A stretch of 64,000 nt of DNA from Vampirovibrionales bacterium (GCA_029262635.1 JAJCZA010000024.1:1-64000), one strand, 5' to 3'. Shown: positions 33,032 to 42,439, counted from the stretch's first letter. Notes: generated by a model not told the origin, from the sequence alone. Numbers and translations are program-made.

Positions 33032-35635
33032 ATGCCCGTTTCTGTAAAGATATCTCCTGCGAAGGGTCAACCCGTGGATATGGAACGGCTGGAAACCAAT
33101 GTTTTAAAAGAAGTGAATAAGCCTGGACGCTACATGGGGCTAGAAGAGGGAGCATACCGTAAGCCGTTTAAGCAAGCTAAAGTCCGTATGGTGTTTACCT
33201 TTCCGGACTTGTATGAAATTGGCATCTCCAACTATGGCATGAAACTCCTGTATAGTGTGGTTAATCAGCATAAGGATTACATGTGTGATCGGGCGTATGC
33301 TGTGGCCAAAGACATGAAAGAGAAACTGGCCGAGGAAGATATTCCCCTGTTTGGGGTTGAGAGCAAGGTGCCCATCAAGGATTTTGATCTGATAGCTTTT
33401 TCCCTTCAATACGAACTAAATTACACCACAATTCTTGGCGCGTTGGAAACAGCCCAAATTCCATTTCGCTCAGCTGACCGTTCCACGATGGATTACCCGA
33501 TTTTAATTGCTGGAGGGCCTGGCTCTGGTAACCCCATGCCCTTAAGTCCATTTTTTGACGCATTTATCATTGGTGATGGGGAAGAGGTGTTGATTGAGAT
33601 TCTGGATGTGATTCGGAATGCCAAACAAAAACGCCTAACCAAACCGGAGCTGATGGAACAGCTTTCTCAGGTTATCGGGGTCTATATTCCGGGTGTAACA
33701 GAGCGAGCGGAGAAACGGATTATTGACATCGCCGAGACTCAGGTAGATATTGCCCCACTGGTACCGTCAGTCGCATCAATCCACGACCGGGTAACCATTG
33801 AGGCCCGTCGGGGATGCGACCGTATGTGCCGGTTCTGCCAGCCCTGTTTCATTAATCTGCCAGTTAGAGAGCAAAGTATCGAGAACATCAAGAAAAACGC
33901 ACTGGCGGAACTTGAGAAAACAGGTTACGAAGAGTGCTCTCTTCTTTCATTGTCTATCGCCGATTACTCTTACTTCAAACCCTTGATTCTGGAAGTCGCT
34001 GATGTCTTAAAAGAGAAAAATGTGTCACTTTCTCTTCCCAGTCAGCGGGCTGATCGTTTCAGTACGGAAGTAGCGGAAGCCGTTCAAAGCATTCGAAAAA
34101 GCACCCTGACTTTCGCCCCAGAAGCCGGGACGGCTCGCATGCGAGATGTTATTAACAAGAACCTGAGCGATGACGAAATCATGAAGGCCGTCACTTCAGC
34201 CTATCAATCGGGCTGGAATAAGGTCAAACTCTATTTTATGATTGGCCTGCCCACGGAAACCAACGCTGATCTCGATGGCATTGCCGACATGATACGGCGG
34301 CTTCAGGCGGCGTGTCGGGAAATTCGTCGAGACTCTTCCCTGTCCATTAAAAAAGTGCTGGAAATCAACGTCACCCTTTCTAATTTTGTGCCCAAGCCCC
34401 ACACCCCCTTTCAGTGGTTTCCACAGGACTCCATGGCCATGATTAAAGAAAAACGCCAGTATATTAGACAGGCCTTTAAAGGCATTAAAGGAGTGAAACT
34501 GAACTTCACGGATCCGGAAATTAGCAAGCTGGAAGCCGTGATCTCTAAAGGTGGACCAGAACTAGCTGACGTACTAGAGTTAGCTTACCTGAAAGGGGCG
34601 TATCTCGACGCTTGGGATGAGATGGAACCCTTCCAGAAATGGTTCGAAGCCTTAGCGGAAAAGGGGTTTGAGCCAGAAAGCTACACTCGTGAGCGATTGG
34701 TAGACATTCACGACAATCTGCCATGGGATCCCATTGATATGGGGTTAACCAAGAAGTGGCTTCAGGCAGAATACGCTCGGGCAACAGAAGAAACCAGTAC
34801 AACCCCTTGCTTCGAGGAATGCAGTGTCTGTGGGGTATGTGCCACCTACAGCACCTGGCCCAAATTTATTGAGACACCTAAAACCCCACCCCGGCTAAAA
34901 GTAAAAACCGTTAAAGCCAGCACCGAGATTGTACTGCCTCAGATGAAAAAACCCGTAACCTGCAAGGTTCGGGTTGGGCTTCAGAAAGCACAGGGACTTC
35001 GGTTTATTTCTCACTTAGACTGGCTCCGACTCGTGTATCGAGCCATTATTCGGGCAAAAATTCCGGTGGCTTATAGTCAGGGTTTTAACCCAAAGCCCCG
35101 AGTGGCCTTTACACAAGCATTACCCATGTTTATGGAGAGTTACGGTGAGTACGTGGACATTGATCTCACTGAACCCATGGACAGAGTATGCGAAGCGCTT
35201 AACCGTTATTTACCCGAAGGAGGCAAAGCCACCGGTGAGGAACTTCTTCAAAGAAGTGCTCCAGGCTTGGCTAGAAGTATTGAAACGGTTTCCTACTCAG
35301 CTCAGGTTCCTGTTAAATACATCGATGAGGTGACTTGCCAAAACCAGGGCTTTAAGAGTAAAATAAAAGAACAAGTCGAACTCCTGGTCAACCAATCCAC
35401 GTTGCCAGTCGAGTGTAAGACAAAAAAAGCGACAAAAATCTTTGATATAGCACCTTACCTGGAGAATCTTCGGTTTGACGGAGAAAAGATCGTTCAGTTT
35501 GAGTTCAGGTTTCCCACACAACAAGAAGGTGACCCGGTTAACCTAAAACCGGAGTGGGTTTTATCTCTAATCCATCCTGAAATTCAGTGGAGCATCACTC
35601 GGACCGGGATGACATTAAAAGATTTTAAAACTTAG
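33032..35635 (+). CDS. TIGR03960-type B12-binding radical SAM protein with C-terminal DUF2344 domain
   Basis: The chain has a cobalamin-binding-like N-terminal domain, a radical SAM core with RRGCDRMCRFCQPC near residue 260 (CxxxCxxC, ligating 4Fe-4S) and, from about residue 650, a second domain starting KVRVGLQKAQGLRFISHLDW that matches the separate TIGR03936/DUF2344 family. In many bacteria the two parts are encoded together beside RNase E/G and ribosomal protein genes, which suggests RNA or ribosome modification; the reaction is not known. It is followed by RNase E/G in the same direction, as expected. The 867-aa length is typical of the fused form. Confidence 0.92.
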   Translation: MPVSVKISPAKGQPVDMERLETNVLKEVNKPGRYMGLEEGAYRKPFKQAKVRMVFTFPDLYEIGISNYGMKLLYSVVNQHKDYMCDRAYAVAKDMKEKLAEEDIPLFGVESKVPIKDFDLIAFSLQYELNYTTILGALETAQIPFRSADRSTMDYPILIAGGPGSGNPMPLSPFFDAFIIGDGEEVLIEILDVIRNAKQKRLTKPELMEQLSQVIGVYIPGVTERAEKRIIDIAETQVDIAPLVPSVASIHDRVTIEARRGCDRMCRFCQPCFINLPVREQSIENIKKNALAELEKTGYEECSLLSLSIADYSYFKPLILEVADVLKEKNVSLSLPSQRADRFSTEVAEAVQSIRKSTLTFAPEAGTARMRDVINKNLSDDEIMKAVTSAYQSGWNKVKLYFMIGLPTETNADLDGIADMIRRLQAACREIRRDSSLSIKKVLEINVTLSNFVPKPHTPFQWFPQDSMAMIKEKRQYIRQAFKGIKGVKLNFTDPEISKLEAVISKGGPELADVLELAYLKGAYLDAWDEMEPFQKWFEALAEKGFEPESYTRERLVDIHDNLPWDPIDMGLTKKWLQAEYARATEETSTTPCFEECSVCGVCATYSTWPKFIETPKTPPRLKVKTVKASTEIVLPQMKKPVTCKVRVGLQKAQGLRFISHLDWLRLVYRAIIRAKIPVAYSQGFNPKPRVAFTQALPMFMESYGEYVDIDLTEPMDRVCEALNRYLPEGGKATGEELLQRSAPGLARSIETVSYSAQVPVKYIDEVTCQNQGFKSKIKEQVELLVNQSTLPVECKTKKATKIFDIAPYLENLRFDGEKIVQFEFRFPTQQEGDPVNLKPEWVLSLIHPEIQWSITRTGMTLKDFKT

Positions 35636-35867
35636 AATCCCTTGTCGCTGTTAACCTCTAGCTAAAACCGATATGGGCGTGCCCTTATCATTTAACAGAT
35701 TTTTCAAAGGAATCTCCAACATTGCTCAATGACCTTTTGATACGTCATGTCTGCACAGGCAAGCACCTGCTGTGGACTGTTTTGATGAAATGAGACGTTT
35801 AAAAAGTTGAAAAGTTAATGAGCCGAAACCGATTTATAGAAACTTATTAAAAAGGATAACCAACCCA
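35636..35867 (+). other. Leader region of the RNase E/G gene
   Basis: There is no gene in these 232 bases. A stem-loop candidate (CACAGG-CAAGCA-CCTGCTGTG) lies near 35754-35775. RNase E controls its own message through its leader in E. coli, so a similar role is possible but unproven. Confidence 0.35.
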
Positions 35868-37925
35868 ATGGGAAAAAAACGAATTATTGTATCTGAGCGA
35901 GACAATATTGCTGCGCTCATGGAAGACGACAAAGCCATCGAATTTATTATTCACCGAGGCGATATGCTTTTAGGGGATGTCTATTTGGCTCAGGTCGAAA
36001 ATATTTTACCCAGCATTGACGCCGGATTTGTGAATGTGGGAGGCGATAAAATGGGCTTCCTCCACTCCAGCGATGTTCAGGGACGAGGTCCTTTGCAGGA
36101 TCGTTTAAAACCTCGCCAAAAGCTGGTGGTTCAGGTAATAAAAGAACCGACCGGCCATAAAGGGCCTCGGGTAACAACCAATATTAGCCTGCCTGGACGC
36201 TTTCTTGTATTGATGCCTCAATCCAAGGGGATTAGCATCAGCCGAAAAGTTGAAGAGCAAAAAGAGCGCTCTCGATTAAAATCCACGGTCAGTATGTTAA
36301 AGCCCCACGGTGTTGGCGTTATTATTCGAACCGAAGCCAACGGACAAAAAGAAGAAGATATCAAAGAAGATTTTGAAACCCTGCTGGAACGCTGGCAAAA
36401 TATTGTTGCGGCCGCCGATACAGCGACGCCACCCTCTATGCTTCACCGGGATCAAGATCTTTTGTATCGAGTTATCCGGGAAGTAGTGACTGAAGACGTC
36501 AGAGAGATTATTGTGGATACCGCTTTTGGTCAGCAACGAGCCCAACAACTGCTTCAGAACTGGAAAATGGAAAAAGAAGTCAAAGTTACTCTGCACGACG
36601 GCAAACAGTCTATTATGATTGCAACAGGTGTGGATCGGGAAATTAAAATGGCTCTGCAAACCAAAGTTCCCTTGCCCAGTGGCGGCTATCTCTACATTGA
36701 GCCGACAGAAGCGCTCGCAGTGGTGGATGTAAACAGTGGTAAATTTACCAGCCTGAAGTCTCAGGCAGAAACCATTCGACTAACCAACCTGGAAGCCTGT
36801 AAGGAAATCGCCCGACAGCTTCGTTTACGTAATATTGGCGGCATGATTGTCGTGGATTTCATCGATATGGAATCTCGGCCCGATCAGCTATCCATTCTAC
36901 AAGCCTTTGATTTAGAGCTAGCTCCCGATAAGTCAAAACCACAAATGGGTCAGCTAACGGATCTGGGACTGGTAGAAATGACTCGCCATCGACAGGGTCA
37001 AGCTCTTAGCGAAATTTTTTCAAAAAACTGCAAAACCTGCCGTGGAACCGGTCTGGAGAACGAAGAGTTCAACTGGGCTCCTCCCAATGTGGATGGTGAT
37101 CTACGCTCCGGGCGAGGCCAGTTTCCCTTTAAACAATCTAGAGGTGGGCGAAACAACGATAGAGACCGTTCTGGTGGTCGTAATACTCGTGGTGGGAGAA
37201 GTCAGGACGGCAAAACAGCCTCAACTTTGGATAATCGAGAAAAAAAAGAGGAATCGCCGGATAGTAAGCGACCTATTACAGAAATGATTAGAGAAAAAAC
37301 GTTTGAGGAGTTGGGCGTTCGTCATGCGGAGGCCGTTAAACTGGGACAAACTCCGGAACGAGCAAACAAAGCACTGGCACGGATTAATCCCCGCGCTAAC
37401 GACATTCAAACTTTGGTTGCCTCTATTGAGTCCGGTGAAGCGAAAGAGGTCCAAAACGAGGGTCAGGAAGCCGAACGAAATAATAGCAAAAACAGCCGTC
37501 GTCAATCCACCAACATCTGGCAATCTAGCGCAGGCGAGGAAAAGCGACGAATTCCAAATTTTGGGTTTGGTCCTAAAGTACTTGAGAAAAAAGAATTGGA
37601 AGCCGAGCGAAGCGATGCGCCGATTAAAGTAAAAACCGAAGATGAAATTCGGCAAAGTGAAACCATTTTTTCAACGGAAGACGAGTCAGATGAAGAAACT
37701 TTGGTTTTAAAAGAGGAGCGACGTGAGCGTCCTCGGCGAGGTCGGGGCCGTCCGCGAAAGGTGGAAGAGAATGAGGATGCCGAAGCAGAGCCTGCTGTTG
37801 CTGTCGGCTCTTCGAGTAAAGAAAATAGTCCGAGCGGCGAAGCGGAACAGCCGGAAGAAAAGCCCAAAAAGCGGCGAGGCCGTCCTCCTAAACGGGGCAA
37901 AGTCACTTCAAGTTCCGATGATTAA
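35868..37925 (+). CDS. Ribonuclease E/G
   Basis: This endoribonuclease cuts single-stranded AU-rich RNA in mRNA decay and rRNA processing. The S1 domain (residues 37-120) starts GDMLLGDVYLAQVENILPSI. Catalytic Asp residues are in VVDVNSGKF near 287 and VVDFIDM near 329, and the zinc link CKTCRGTG is near 388. After residue 410 comes a long disordered tail with RGG-like repeats (RGGRNNDRDRSGGRNTRGG) and two AT-hook-like cores, RGRPR at 626-630 and RGRP at 670-673. Such basic tails usually bind RNA or partner proteins. The start has AAAAAGGATAACC upstream and a terminator follows. Confidence 0.95.
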   Translation: MGKKRIIVSERDNIAALMEDDKAIEFIIHRGDMLLGDVYLAQVENILPSIDAGFVNVGGDKMGFLHSSDVQGRGPLQDRLKPRQKLVVQVIKEPTGHKGPRVTTNISLPGRFLVLMPQSKGISISRKVEEQKERSRLKSTVSMLKPHGVGVIIRTEANGQKEEDIKEDFETLLERWQNIVAAADTATPPSMLHRDQDLLYRVIREVVTEDVREIIVDTAFGQQRAQQLLQNWKMEKEVKVTLHDGKQSIMIATGVDREIKMALQTKVPLPSGGYLYIEPTEALAVVDVNSGKFTSLKSQAETIRLTNLEACKEIARQLRLRNIGGMIVVDFIDMESRPDQLSILQAFDLELAPDKSKPQMGQLTDLGLVEMTRHRQGQALSEIFSKNCKTCRGTGLENEEFNWAPPNVDGDLRSGRGQFPFKQSRGGRNNDRDRSGGRNTRGGRSQDGKTASTLDNREKKEESPDSKRPITEMIREKTFEELGVRHAEAVKLGQTPERANKALARINPRANDIQTLVASIESGEAKEVQNEGQEAERNNSKNSRRQSTNIWQSSAGEEKRRIPNFGFGPKVLEKKELEAERSDAPIKVKTEDEIRQSETIFSTEDESDEETLVLKEERRERPRRGRGRPRKVEENEDAEAEPAVAVGSSSKENSPSGEAEQPEEKPKKRRGRPPKRGKVTSSSDD

Positions 37926-37931
37926 TCGATT

Positions 37932-37965
37932 AAACGGTCTGACAGTTTGTCAGGCCGTTTATTTA
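37932..37965. terminator. Terminator after the RNase E/G gene
   Basis: AAACGGTCTGACA and TGTCAGGCCGTTT pair along 13 bases (one G-T) around a three-base loop, followed by ATTTAAA. It also overlaps the end of the convergent ferredoxin gene. Confidence 0.85.
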
Positions 37966-38339
37966 AATGTATAAGCCAATAATCGCTCAACTGGCTGATC
38001 CCCTATTAAATGCTCATCCACGATTTGCTCCACATCTTCGGGTTGAACCCCGTAATACCAGATACCCTCTGGATAAACCATGACAGCAGGACCCACAGCA
38101 CACAACCCAATGGAACCACTGGTACTAACCAAAATAGAACCTTCAAGACTTCCCCGCTTGCCATAAAGCAGGCCGCGCTCTTTAAGAACCTTCCAAAAAG
38201 CTTCGAGTGTCGCTTCGCTCTGGTTCTGACGACAAGCACTGCCTGTGCAGACCAGCACATGCCGGGTTAAATTAGCCTGAGTAACGGGTACTTTCGTTAG
38301 AGAGCAAGCATTGGGTTGACAAGCATCATGATGTTCCAT
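37959..38339 (-). CDS. Thioredoxin-fold [2Fe-2S] ferredoxin
   Basis: The 126-aa protein has the Shethna-type ferredoxin layout: VLVCTGSACRQNQS near residue 30 supplies the first two cluster ligands (C-x4-C), and SGSIGLCAVGPAVMVYPEG near residue 75 the second pair. In most relatives this second motif is GC-x3-C-x2-GP; here the first of the two Cys is Ser (GSIGLC). The Clostridium pasteurianum ferredoxin keeps its cluster when this Cys is changed to Ser, so the protein may still bind 2Fe-2S with a Ser ligand. An extra Cys pair lies at the N-terminus (ACQPNAC). Confidence 0.85.
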   Translation of the reverse strand: MEHHDACQPNACSLTKVPVTQANLTRHVLVCTGSACRQNQSEATLEAFWKVLKERGLLYGKRGSLEGSILVSTSGSIGLCAVGPAVMVYPEGIWYYGVQPEDVEQIVDEHLIGDQPVERLLAYTFK

Positions 38340-38433
38340 AGGCTCTATTATAACCTGTGTTAGGGAAGCTTATAAAGCCTGTTCTTGTTACACTGGCCTT
38401 AATTATAATCGTTATTGAGAAAGGGGAATTTAT

Positions 38434-38916
38434 ATGATGAGCGAAGCATTAACCGGAAAAGAAACTATCGGTGAAGCCATTGGCCGTATTGCCAGCGGTG
38501 TGTATATTATTACCGCTGAAGCGGGTGAGGAGAAAGCAGGCATGCTCGCTTCCTGGGTCATGCAAACTGGATTTGAACCGCCCACTATTTCAGCGGTCAT
38601 CCATCCGGACCGAGAACTGTATAAACTGATCGAGAAAACCGGCCGATTCACCGTTAATGTGATTAGTAAGGAAAACGGCAATTTGATGAAAGTCTTTTCC
38701 AAATACTCGCCGGATCAATTTGAACAGGTCGAATCAGTTTCAACTTATTGCGGTATTCAGCTTAAGGCGGCCATCGCCTCCATGGATTGTGTCGTGAAGG
38801 AGCGGGTTCATGTGACGGATCATGTGTTGTTTGTCGCTGAAGTGGTTTCGGGCATTATGCTTAATACGAATCTGGCACCCATGACTCATCTAAGAAAATC
38901 CGGGTTTACTTATTAA
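38434..38916 (+). CDS. Flavin reductase domain protein (FMN-binding, DIM6/NTAB type)
   Basis: The 160-aa protein is one FMN-binding split barrel: AIGRIASGVYIITAE near residue 12, then GMLASWVMQTGFEPPTISAVI and GRFTVNVIS. The sequence is close in style to the flavin reductase domain at the C-terminus of cyanobacterial diflavin flavoproteins, but stands alone here. It likely reduces FMN or carries electrons from NAD(P)H. AAAGGGG seven bases before the first ATG fixes the start, and a hairpin terminator follows immediately. The electron partner could be the ferredoxin encoded next door, though nothing shows this. Confidence 0.88.
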   Translation: MMSEALTGKETIGEAIGRIASGVYIITAEAGEEKAGMLASWVMQTGFEPPTISAVIHPDRELYKLIEKTGRFTVNVISKENGNLMKVFSKYSPDQFEQVESVSTYCGIQLKAAIASMDCVVKERVHVTDHVLFVAEVVSGIMLNTNLAPMTHLRKSGFTY

Positions 38917-38940
38917 CCAGCAGCCAGTATAGCTGGTTTT
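38915..38940 (+). terminator. Terminator of the flavin reductase gene
   Basis: AACCAGC and GCTGGTT pair around a ten-base loop and run into TTTT; the stem overlaps the stop codon. Confidence 0.75.
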
Positions 38941-38956
38941 CATTAAACTGGCTTCT

Positions 38957-39310
38957 ATGGATAAACCCATGATTAACCTTCGGATTAAAGATCAGACGAT
39001 TTTACTGGTGCCGGTGCGGGTCACGCCCAAATCTAGTATGGATCGTCTGATGCCTTATAAAGCAACGGATGAGTGGCTTCAGATTAAAGTAACGTCACCA
39101 CCGGAAGACGGAAAAGCCAATCAAGCGGTGCTTGAAGTTCTTGCTAAAGCCATCGACGTTCCTAAGCGATCTATTCAACTTCTCTCCGGTGAGCACTCCC
39201 GGCTTAAAGTGTTTGGCTTGCAAATAGACCAAAGTAACGATGAAATAATCCAAAAACTCTCCACTGCCATACAGGTGGAGAGTTCAAAAGTATTTCAGCT
39301 CACGGGTTAA
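38957..39310 (+). CDS. DUF167 (YggU) family protein
   Basis: The small protein follows the DUF167 pattern: LLVPVRVTPKSSMDRLMPY, then WLQIKVTSPPEDGKANQAVLEVLAKAI and VPKRSIQLLSGEHSRLKVF. The family is widespread, has a known fold and no settled function. The C-terminal 20 codons go beyond the usual end and contain a perfect DNA inverted repeat (39255-39284). Confidence 0.9.
   Translation: MDKPMINLRIKDQTILLVPVRVTPKSSMDRLMPYKATDEWLQIKVTSPPEDGKANQAVLEVLAKAIDVPKRSIQLLSGEHSRLKVFGLQIDQSNDEIIQKLSTAIQVESSKVFQLTG
39255..39284. repeat. Perfect inverted repeat within the DUF167 gene end
   Basis: AACTCTCCAC and GTGGAGAGTT, ten bases each, are separated by ten bases. It is in frame inside the coding end. 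There is no T-run, so a terminator is unlikely. Confidence 0.6.
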
Positions 39311-39321
39311 ATTATGAGTTA

Positions 39322-39768
39322 TTAATGGAGGTTTATTTTATTCTCTTCTACCGCTTGCATGCTTTCTAATATTTGCGTCGTTCTTATAGCCAATTCCGTA
39401 ACGAAATCTTCTTTTTGCATAGGAGGAACTATATCATCAGCATGTGCAAGCCTTAACATCATAGAGTCGCCAAGTTGTTGGAAAAGCAGGATGTATTTTT
39501 TGATAAATTCAATTGAGGGGTGAACATTACCCTCTTTATCTGTAACCGTAGCCTTGTTTTCATAAACGTAAGTCGGCTTTCTTCCTTTTTCCTCGATGGT
39601 GAAACCCTCTGGGAGTTTAACGGATTTAGCCGGTTTTTTCTCATGATTTCCGAATTGAGGACCGGGAAAAGAACGGATAGAGGTCACGTGATGGATTACT
39701 CCTTCGTCTGTAGACTGCGTTATGTTGTTGTTAACATTAAACCGACAAAAAAGAGGAGGTGCTGACAT
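39322..39768 (-). CDS. Orphan protein with early PQFG motif
   Basis: The 148-aa protein has a long polar lead, then FPGPQFGNHEKKPAKSVKLP near residue 34, a central strand-rich part (TYVYENKATVTDKEGNVHPS) and a helical end (LLFQQLGDSMMLRLA, TELAIRTTQILESMQAVEE). No signal peptide or known domain is seen. The QFG followed by polar and basic residues is shared with the other small orphan proteins of this window. No strong ribosome site precedes the ATG at 39768. It is convergent with the DUF167 gene. Confidence 0.6.
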   Translation of the reverse strand: MSAPPLFCRFNVNNNITQSTDEGVIHHVTSIRSFPGPQFGNHEKKPAKSVKLPEGFTIEEKGRKPTYVYENKATVTDKEGNVHPSIEFIKKYILLFQQLGDSMMLRLAHADDIVPPMQKEDFVTELAIRTTQILESMQAVEENKINLH

Positions 39769-39805
39769 GTTAAAGACTTTGTTACAAATACAGTTTTAAT
39801 TCTTC

Positions 39806-40579
39806 TCACGGTTGTCCGGCTTGAATCAACTGTATATAGCGCCAGATGGTTTTTTTGTCTGCTGGACTCAGAGCTTTATCTTGTTTCATTAGAAGAAAGC
39901 CTTCCTGATCAATCAGGGCGTAACTAGGCATGGAACGAAGCGAAAAGCTTTTTCGATATTTTTTAACCCCTTCCTCATCCAAGGTCAGTTCCACAGTCGA
40001 AAGGGTATCTGCATAGTTCTCTTCCAGAAGAGCGGTAAACCCATTGGCGTTTTTACAAGGGACACATTGTTCGTCGTGAAAAGAAACCAGTAAAAAGGGA
40101 TTTTGGCTGGTTTCAATGGCCTGAAAACCATCGCTTCGTCGTTTGGGCAATTTAACCGCTTTTGAAAGTCCTGTGGCCTTATACACCATAGTTTGAAGCA
40201 GAGAGGAGCTGATCAACTCTTCCATCTTGAAAATGAGCTTCCCCTCTTTGTCATACAAAAAATATGTTGGGGTCCCCGAAACCTCATACTGATGACTTAA
40301 TGACTTATTACCCAACGCCTCAATATCCAGGCGAACTAACCGCAAGTCCTGACCGGCTTCGCGCTCCAATCTGTTTATAATGGGCTCCATCCGCTGGCAG
40401 GTGTGGCACCATTGAGCGTAGAATTCCAGCAGAGTGGCTCGAGGAGCGCCGGTTTGAAAACGTTTGGGCAGAGTTTGGGGAACTTCAGCTCTTACGGATG
40501 CTGTGACCAGTAAGCTCATTCCAAATAGTAAGCCGGACAAAACAACCAAGAGTAAGAAGTGCGTTCGTTTGAGGATCAT
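39806..40579 (-). CDS. Exported protein with two thioredoxin domains
   Basis: A signal peptide or anchor (FLLLVVLSGLLFGMSLLVTA) is followed by two thioredoxin-like domains. The first has LEFYAQWCHTCQRMEP near residue 58 and the cis-proline in SGTPTYFLYD. The second has VSFHDEQCVPCKNANGF near residue 170 and SMPSYALID. Both CxxC sites are intact. The CHTC and CVPC pairs suggest a reductase or thiol-disulfide carrier in the periplasm. The 257-aa double-domain form is not one of the standard Dsb proteins, and its partner is unknown. Confidence 0.87.
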   Translation of the reverse strand: MILKRTHFLLLVVLSGLLFGMSLLVTASVRAEVPQTLPKRFQTGAPRATLLEFYAQWCHTCQRMEPIINRLEREAGQDLRLVRLDIEALGNKSLSHQYEVSGTPTYFLYDKEGKLIFKMEELISSSLLQTMVYKATGLSKAVKLPKRRSDGFQAIETSQNPFLLVSFHDEQCVPCKNANGFTALLEENYADTLSTVELTLDEEGVKKYRKSFSLRSMPSYALIDQEGFLLMKQDKALSPADKKTIWRYIQLIQAGQP

Positions 40580-40768
40580 TCGTTGATAAGCTCCTGCTTT
40601 ATTTCTTCAATAAAAGACTTGAGGTAAGAGGGTCCCCTTGGGTATGATAAAGAAGGACATTTACTATTGTATCGTACCGGATGTATCTATATGGGTATTA
40701 GAAGCGATTTTGTTTTCAGTCCGGCTCACTATTAATAGACAAGACGCTTCGGAAATGAGTTCGTTCCA

Positions 40769-41947
40769 ATGACAGACCAGAATAAACATTTACCAGAGAA
40801 TCAGATTCGGATCTTCGATACCACCTTGCGAGACGGGGAGCAATCGGCAGGTGCGGCTTTGACCAATAGCGAAAAGATGCAAATTGCCCGTCAACTGGCC
40901 AAACTCAATGTCGATGTCATTGAAGCAGGGTTTCCCTTTAGTAGCCCTGGCGATTTCGAATCCGTCCGGCAAATTGCCGCTGAGATTGAAGGTCCCATCA
41001 TTGCTGGATTGGCTCGTACCATGCCGGAGGACATTAATGCCGCCTGGGACGCAGTTAAGGTCGCTAAAAAACCCCGGATTCATACATTTATTGCCACCAG
41101 CGATATTCATATTCAGGCCAAATTTAAGAAAACTCGTGAGGAAATCCTAAACGTCGCCACGGACATGGTGACGCTGGCTGCCTCAAAATGTAGTGACGTC
41201 GAATTTTCTGCCGAGGATGCTGGGCGGACGGAACCGTTTTTTCTGTATAAAGTCGTAGAATCCGTCATTGACGCCGGGGCAACCACCGTTAATATCCCGG
41301 ATACCGTCGGCTATACCATTCCGGATGAGTTTGGCCGACTGATTAAAGGTATTATGACCAACGTTCCCAACGTGGATCAGGCCATTATTTCGGTACACTG
41401 CCACAACGATTTGGGCCTAGCTGTGGCCAATAGCATCGCTGGAATCCAGAATGGCGCACGGCAGGTGGAGTGTACCATTAATGGCATTGGTGAACGAGCC
41501 GGGAATGCCGCCATGGAAGAATTGGTAATGGCGCTAAAAGTACGCCCTCAATATTTTGAAGGGCTCTATACTAATATCACCACCGAACACTTCTATGAAA
41601 CCAGTCAGATGGTATCGGACTTAACCAGCCTGACTGTTCAGCACAATAAAGCAGTGGTAGGCAGTAATGCCTTTGCCCATGAGTCCGGTATTCATCAGGA
41701 CGGTTTTTTGAAGGGCCGGGACACTTATGAAATCATGCGCCCAGAATGGATCGGGTTGAGTGGCGCCAAATTACCGCTAGGGCCCCGTTCGGGCCGGGCC
41801 GCCGTTCGAGCTCGTCTGACCCGAATCGGCATTGAGCCAACGAATGAACAGATGATTGCCATTTTTGAAGCTTTTAAAAAATTGGCCGATGAGAAAAAAC
41901 GGATTGAGGACGATGACCTAAAAATGTTGTACAAAAAGGCCTTATAA
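40769..41947 (+). CDS. leuA: 2-isopropylmalate synthase without the regulatory domain
   Basis: LeuA condenses 2-oxoisovalerate and acetyl-CoA in the first committed step of leucine synthesis. The catalytic barrel is complete: [51 protein letters not shown] with metal His, [14 protein letters not shown], and [13 protein letters not shown]. The chain stops at 392 aa, just after the linker region ([12 protein letters not shown]), whereas normal LeuA is near 510 aa and ends with a leucine-binding domain. No remnant of that domain follows, since comEA starts five bases later. The enzyme may escape leucine feedback, or be a related synthase. Confidence 0.9.
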   Translation: MTDQNKHLPENQIRIFDTTLRDGEQSAGAALTNSEKMQIARQLAKLNVDVIEAGFPFSSPGDFESVRQIAAEIEGPIIAGLARTMPEDINAAWDAVKVAKKPRIHTFIATSDIHIQAKFKKTREEILNVATDMVTLAASKCSDVEFSAEDAGRTEPFFLYKVVESVIDAGATTVNIPDTVGYTIPDEFGRLIKGIMTNVPNVDQAIISVHCHNDLGLAVANSIAGIQNGARQVECTINGIGERAGNAAMEELVMALKVRPQYFEGLYTNITTEHFYETSQMVSDLTSLTVQHNKAVVGSNAFAHESGIHQDGFLKGRDTYEIMRPEWIGLSGAKLPLGPRSGRAAVRARLTRIGIEPTNEQMIAIFEAFKKLADEKKRIEDDDLKMLYKKAL

Positions 41948-41952
41948 ACCAT

Positions 41953-42414
41953 ATGAGTTCAGTATTTTTAACTTTGGGACAGAAAATAACAGCAGGGGTT
42001 AAACCATTTTTTGCCGTCTGGGATCTAGCACTCATGATGGTGTTATCAGCAGGCATTCTGGCCATGTTCTTTTATATGCTCACGCCTCAACCGATTCTAT
42101 CCATTGAAATTTTAGGTGATCTCCAACCGCCGGATTTGTCTCGGGATTCGGCGGCAAACCCCTTTTCTGAACCTCCTCAGCCCCTCCAGGCTTTAAGTAA
42201 AAATTCTATTGAACCCACCCATCTGAACATCAATATCAATACAGCCAACGCTGTTGAACTAGAGCAATTACCAGGCGTTGGTCCGAAAATCGCCCGACGC
42301 ATTATTCAACACCGCCAGAAAAATGGCCGTTTTCAGGATCCAAAGGATCTACTGGAAGTCCGAGGCATTGGACCTAAAGGCTACTCCCAAATACGTCATT
42401 TTTTAGCTATTTAA
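41953..42414 (+). CDS. ComEA-like helix-hairpin-helix protein
   Basis: The protein has an N-terminal membrane helix (ALMMVLSAGILAMFFYMLTP), a spacer, and a C-terminal ComEA domain: LNININTANAVELEQLPGVGPKIARRII, then FQDPKDLLEVRGIGPKGYSQI, which is a tandem helix-hairpin-helix. ComEA binds incoming DNA at the membrane during natural transformation. It starts five bases after leuA and is probably co-transcribed with it, which has no obvious meaning for function. No other competence gene is near. Confidence 0.88.
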   Translation: MSSVFLTLGQKITAGVKPFFAVWDLALMMVLSAGILAMFFYMLTPQPILSIEILGDLQPPDLSRDSAANPFSEPPQPLQALSKNSIEPTHLNININTANAVELEQLPGVGPKIARRIIQHRQKNGRFQDPKDLLEVRGIGPKGYSQIRHFLAI

Positions 42415-42439
42415 TTAATAGCTATTGTTTTCTATTTTA

